A stretch of DNA of 33,535 bases from Candidatus Aminicenantota bacterium (GTDB lineage Bacteria > Acidobacteriota > Aminicenantia > Aminicenantales > Aminicenantaceae): positions 4,074,754 to 4,108,288 of the forward strand of contig CP070825.1 in NCBI GenBank assembly GCA_020344415.1, given 5' to 3'. Positions 30,252 through 33,535 of the stretch are shown piece after piece. The notes below the pieces were generated by a model. It saw nothing but the letters and a program-made list of their open reading frames with translations. It had not been told where the DNA came from and searched no databases. The position numbers and the translations under genes are program-made. Each line of letters begins with the position of its first letter. Position 1 is the first letter of the stretch.

Positions 30252-32516
30252 ATGAAGAAAATAAGGTTCATACAATTAGCGATGCTTATATCAATGGCTC
30301 TTGTCTCGGTTATAGGATCAGAAGCTAGCTGGTTTACAGCTATACCTTTGGAGAATTCTGCGTCGGATTCCGATAAATTAGCAGAAAAACATTTTGGAAA
30401 GGCGATTGGACTGCTAAAGCAAGAGAATTACCAAGAGGCTATCGAAGAGTACAATAAAGTTATCAAATTGCTTCCAGATAGCTTGATAGCTCAAAACGCT
30501 CAATATTGGATAGGGCAAACTTATTTCAGGATGGGGGAGCTTAATAAGGCATTATCAGTATTTGGAAAACTCATAAAAGACTATCCGGGGAGTGCGATCA
30601 TTCCAGTGACGCAACTGATGATAGCCCGAGTCCAGCAAGCAAAGGAGAGCAAGAAGCTACAGGCGAAAAAGAATGCATCCTTGGATAAGAAGGTAATCGT
30701 CGATCCGAAGACGGGTGCCAAGTATACTAAAATCGGGGCGATTTCAGGCAAAAGGGATGTAGCCACATATAGTAGATTCAGCCTCTCGCCCAATGGCAAG
30801 TTCTTGCTTCATGAATCCATTGTGATTCCTTTAAAAGGCGAAGAGCCTTTCGATCTGGTGGACACAGAGGCTTGGCGTGGCGTATGGTCTCCTGATGGGA
30901 AAAAGGTCGCCTTCTACTCAGGAAAAGCTATATGCGTTATTCCTGTTTCACCAGAGACAGGAAGGCCTGCCGGCCCGGCGAAAGAGATCCTCGAAGGCAA
31001 ATACGAGTTTCAAGCCCCTGTGAGTTGGGCCCCCGATTCTGAAAGGGTTGTCTTTATGAAAAGAGACGAAAAAACCCAGGGCGACATCTGGACCCTCTCT
31101 ATCAAAGATGGGACACTTAGGCAGATAACAAACGATCCTGAAGTGGAATTTAATCCTTCTTGGTCTTCCGATGGCAAAACAATTGCTTACAACTGGGGAG
31201 ATTCTGAGATTCGGGTAATCTCTGCCGAGGGTGGCAAATCAAGGAAGATTGCTGACATCAAGTATAGTCGTTATATTTCCTGGTCGCCTGACGGCAAATG
31301 GCTTTTATACAGGAGTAGCACTAGGCGAGGAAAGCTCCACCTCGTCCGTCTCTCTGATGAATACGAGTTTGACATAGATCTACCCAAAGAAGTCGGGGAT
31401 TTTTTCTCCTGGTCGCCTGACGGAAAAAAGATGTTTTTCTATAACAAATCCTATGATTACACTAACGTCCTCAAAGTCGTGTCAGCCTCCGGCGGCCCCT
31501 CCTTCCAGCTCGGAAGAGAGCTCAAGCTTATGCCTTATACTCAATTCTGGTCTCCCGACAGCAAAATGATTATCACAGAGGGGTTAACCCAAGAGCCAAT
31601 CAATTCCGGGGTATGGATAATCCCTCTCGCAGGCGCGGAGGCCATCCCCTTGAAGTTAGACGTATCGTTCAAAGGCAAACTTCATTCCCTCTCTTTATCA
31701 CCAGACAGAAAAAGGGGCCTTTTTTCTGTGGAGCGGGCTGACGGAAAGGAAGATCTCTATGTTATTCCCATTTCTTTGAAGGAGGCGCGGTCAACCGGGC
31801 CTCCCGTTTTAGTTTTCAGCGAGTGGGACTGTTGGCACGGCCTTGAAAATTGGTCATGGTCATCCGATGGCAAAAAGCTTGCTGTGATCCATAAGGGGGA
31901 TCTCTGGGTCGCGTCTGCCGAGAAAGACAGGCCAGTCCAGATCACAAAAACCTCAGAAAACGAAATCCTGCCTGAGTGGTCACCCGTTGGTGAGATGATC
32001 GTTTATGTAGTTGAAGTAGAACAAGGAAAAATGAACCTTCAAGTAATATCTGCATCCGGCGGCAAGCCGACGAAAATATTGGACAATTGCGCCCATTGGT
32101 CTCATGCTTGGTCTCCTGACGGCAAAGAGCTTTTCGCCGAATCCAATGGGATTATCTTAGCTATCCCTATTGACGGCAGGAAAGCCCGGAAGATTCTTGA
32201 TCTCAAGGAACAGGGAGTAGCAGATGGCGCCGGGGGACTCTGCTGGCTTCCAGATGGGAAGCATATCGCTTTTAGGAGTAGAAAAATGGGAAGAAGCCAG
32301 CCAAGCCGGATTTTCATAGTTCCCGCTAAGGGGGGCAAAGTCATTGAGCTTGCCTCGGATGACGACGGCTGGAAGGACTGGATCTATCCTTCTCCTGATG
32401 GAAAATGGATCTCCTATAATACGGAAGACTATGTCAAGACACGTCCCGAAGGAACTATCTGGGAGGTGGATGTGGAGGAGCTTCTGAAAGGAGTAAAAAA
32501 ACAAAAAGAAAAATAA
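30252..32516 (+). CDS. Exported TPR plus TolB-like beta-propeller protein
   Basis: A protein of 754 residues. Signal peptide (about 1-25). Two or three TPRs at about 40-125 (EKHFGKAIGLLKQENYQEAI, AQYWIGQTYFRMGELNKALS), similar to the YbgF/CpoB C-terminal part. A long PD40/TolB-like propeller spans about 160-735 with many WSPDGKK blades (WRGVWSPDGKKVAFYS, ISWSPDGKWLLYRS, FSWSPDGKKMFFYN, HAWSPDGKELFAES). It resembles a CpoB-TolB chimera, suggesting an envelope-integrity or protein-binding role. AGGAGGAG ribosome site. Third gene of the sigma operon, a likely target or sensor. Confidence 0.85.
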   Translation: MKKIRFIQLAMLISMALVSVIGSEASWFTAIPLENSASDSDKLAEKHFGKAIGLLKQENYQEAIEEYNKVIKLLPDSLIAQNAQYWIGQTYFRMGELNKALSVFGKLIKDYPGSAIIPVTQLMIARVQQAKESKKLQAKKNASLDKKVIVDPKTGAKYTKIGAISGKRDVATYSRFSLSPNGKFLLHESIVIPLKGEEPFDLVDTEAWRGVWSPDGKKVAFYSGKAICVIPVSPETGRPAGPAKEILEGKYEFQAPVSWAPDSERVVFMKRDEKTQGDIWTLSIKDGTLRQITNDPEVEFNPSWSSDGKTIAYNWGDSEIRVISAEGGKSRKIADIKYSRYISWSPDGKWLLYRSSTRRGKLHLVRLSDEYEFDIDLPKEVGDFFSWSPDGKKMFFYNKSYDYTNVLKVVSASGGPSFQLGRELKLMPYTQFWSPDSKMIITEGLTQEPINSGVWIIPLAGAEAIPLKLDVSFKGKLHSLSLSPDRKRGLFSVERADGKEDLYVIPISLKEARSTGPPVLVFSEWDCWHGLENWSWSSDGKKLAVIHKGDLWVASAEKDRPVQITKTSENEILPEWSPVGEMIVYVVEVEQGKMNLQVISASGGKPTKILDNCAHWSHAWSPDGKELFAESNGIILAIPIDGRKARKILDLKEQGVADGAGGLCWLPDGKHIAFRSRKMGRSQPSRIFIVPAKGGKVIELASDDDGWKDWIYPSPDGKWISYNTEDYVKTRPEGTIWEVDVEELLKGVKKQKEK

Positions 32517-32676
32517 TATAGTAAGTCCAGAGGTACTTCTCAACTACTTCCTTAATAACCTGAAAAAATTAGTAAAAGATATCACAGAGACAAGAAAACC
32601 TGACTTAGGAAGAAAACCAGCTTCCTTATTATATGCGACCTAAATCCCCTCATTATCGAATATATCTGCTGAAGAT

Positions 32677-33535
32677 TTATTCGTAGCGCAGGGAATCGGC
32701 AGGATTTTTTAAGGCTGCTTTTATTGTTTGATAACTGATAGTCATTAGCGCAATGAGAAGAGCTAATGCGGCAGCCAAAACAAATACCCACCAGGCCAAA
32801 TCAATACGATAGGCAAAATTTTCGAGCCACTTGTTCATGAAATACCATGAAGCCGGCCATGCTATCAGGTTTGCTATCAATACCCATTTTAAGAAACTCT
32901 TATTCAGGTTATTGACGATTCTGGGAACAGAAGCCCCTAAAATTTTTCTGATGCCAATTTCTTTGGTTTTCCGGTCAGCCACAAACGAGGCCAGTCCAAA
33001 CAATCCTAAACAGGCAATGAATATGGCCAGAAAAGAGAAGATAGAAAAAAGCGACCTGGTCTGTTTTTCATTTATATATAAATTGTCATAATCTTTATCC
33101 AGGAAGGAATATTCAAAAGGTTTGCCTGGCGCGAAATCATTCCATGTATTTCCTACAAATTTGACTGTTTCAGAAACATTCTCCGTGTTTAGGCGTACAG
33201 AAATGTAACTTTCCACATTCCGATAATAACCTCCAGAAAGGAACAAGGCCTGAGGCCTAATTTCCTGATGGAGTGATTCATAGTGATAATCTTTAATGAC
33301 TCCAATAACTGTGAAATTTCCTCTATTCCGGGCCCAATTATTGATTTTTTTGCCAATCGGATCTTCCCATCCCAGTAATTTAGCCGCTTTTTCATTGAGG
33401 ATAGCCGCATGGGAATCTGTAGTGAACTCTCTCGAGAAGAATCTCCCCATGGTCATTTCCAACTTCAGTGTCTCCAGAAAATCATAATCACAAACGCAGA
33501 GGTTCAGAGTAAAACTTTTTTCAACACCTTCAGCG
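32677..33535 (-). CDS. ABC transporter permease, MacB/FtsX type, C-terminal part
   Basis: Enters from the right edge; the frame is open to base 33535, so the N-terminus and first helix lie outside. Visible: part of the MacB periplasmic core domain (DYDFLETLKLEMTMGRFFSR, AAILNEKAAKLLGWEDPIGK), then the FtsX permease domain with three helices around GLFGLASFVADRKTKEIGIR and ILGASVPRIV, ending AALKNPADSLRYE. Such permeases pair with an ATPase to move lipoproteins, peptides or signals across the envelope. No ATPase gene is in the window. Convergent with the TolB-like gene. Confidence 0.85.
   Translation of the reverse strand, partial: AEGVEKSFTLNLCVCDYDFLETLKLEMTMGRFFSREFTTDSHAAILNEKAAKLLGWEDPIGKKINNWARNRGNFTVIGVIKDYHYESLHQEIRPQALFLSGGYYRNVESYISVRLNTENVSETVKFVGNTWNDFAPGKPFEYSFLDKDYDNLYINEKQTRSLFSIFSFLAIFIACLGLFGLASFVADRKTKEIGIRKILGASVPRIVNNLNKSFLKWVLIANLIAWPASWYFMNKWLENFAYRIDLAWWVFVLAAALALLIALMTISYQTIKAALKNPADSLRYE

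Overview
The window looks like chromosome from a Gram-negative-type bacterium (diderm envelope, lipoproteins, periplasmic proteins). The gene mix is most like Candidatus Aminicenantes or a related Acidobacteriota lineage: an S9 peptidase, FtsX-type permeases ending in NPADSLRYE, many PD40/TolB-like propellers, a TonB protein with a GGVVGG linker, ECF sigma/anti-sigma pairs and exported methyltransferases. This assignment is inferred from protein flavour, not from a marker gene. No rRNA, tRNA, CRISPR array or complete insertion sequence was found.

Layout. 1-2724: start of a leftward S9 peptidase, a repeat cluster, then an ECF sigma / zinc anti-sigma / double-TonB-domain operon. 2859-7165: leftward genes (unknown membrane protein, coiled-coil protein, small unknown, PilZ, a GspC-like PDZ protein with no other type II secretion gene in view, a multi-pass membrane protein, a 28-residue membrane microprotein) interrupted by REP/MITE-like repeats. 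7390-12206: membrane-bound LuxR regulator, VOC protein, serine hydrolase lipoprotein, small membrane protein, DUF4214-methyltransferase fusion. 12207-14862: a leader shared with 27269-27400, a 53-residue membrane microprotein, a CocE/NonD hydrolase and a small unknown. 14915-15813: a metallo-beta-lactamase-fold gene cut short, followed by vapBC with a consensus promoter and dyad operator. 15913-18590: PD40 protein, a sigma-54-type promoter with an upstream dyad ahead of an exported methyltransferase, and a RelE/Phd toxin-antitoxin pair. 18883-21327: an algI-like MBOAT gene broken by a frameshift and an in-frame stop, followed by an intact SGNH partner. 21485-22310: three small unknown genes. 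22421-26975: two secreted proteases (Cys/Trp-rich papain-like; subtilase lipoprotein). 27269-28294: second copy of the shared leader and an alpha/beta hydrolase lipoprotein. 28609-32516: a second ECF sigma / anti-sigma operon ending in a TPR-TolB propeller. 32677-33535: end of an ABC permease.

How the genes work together. The dominant themes are envelope proteins, secreted hydrolases and extracytoplasmic signalling. The two sigma/anti-sigma cassettes share a layout (sigma, adjoining one-pass anti-sigma, exported third protein). Two unrelated exported hydrolase loci about 15 kb apart share roughly 130 bp of promoter-bearing leader, which suggests common control. Signs of decay and mobility are plain: broken algI, a truncated MBL gene beside vapBC, two toxin-antitoxin systems and several palindromic repeat families.
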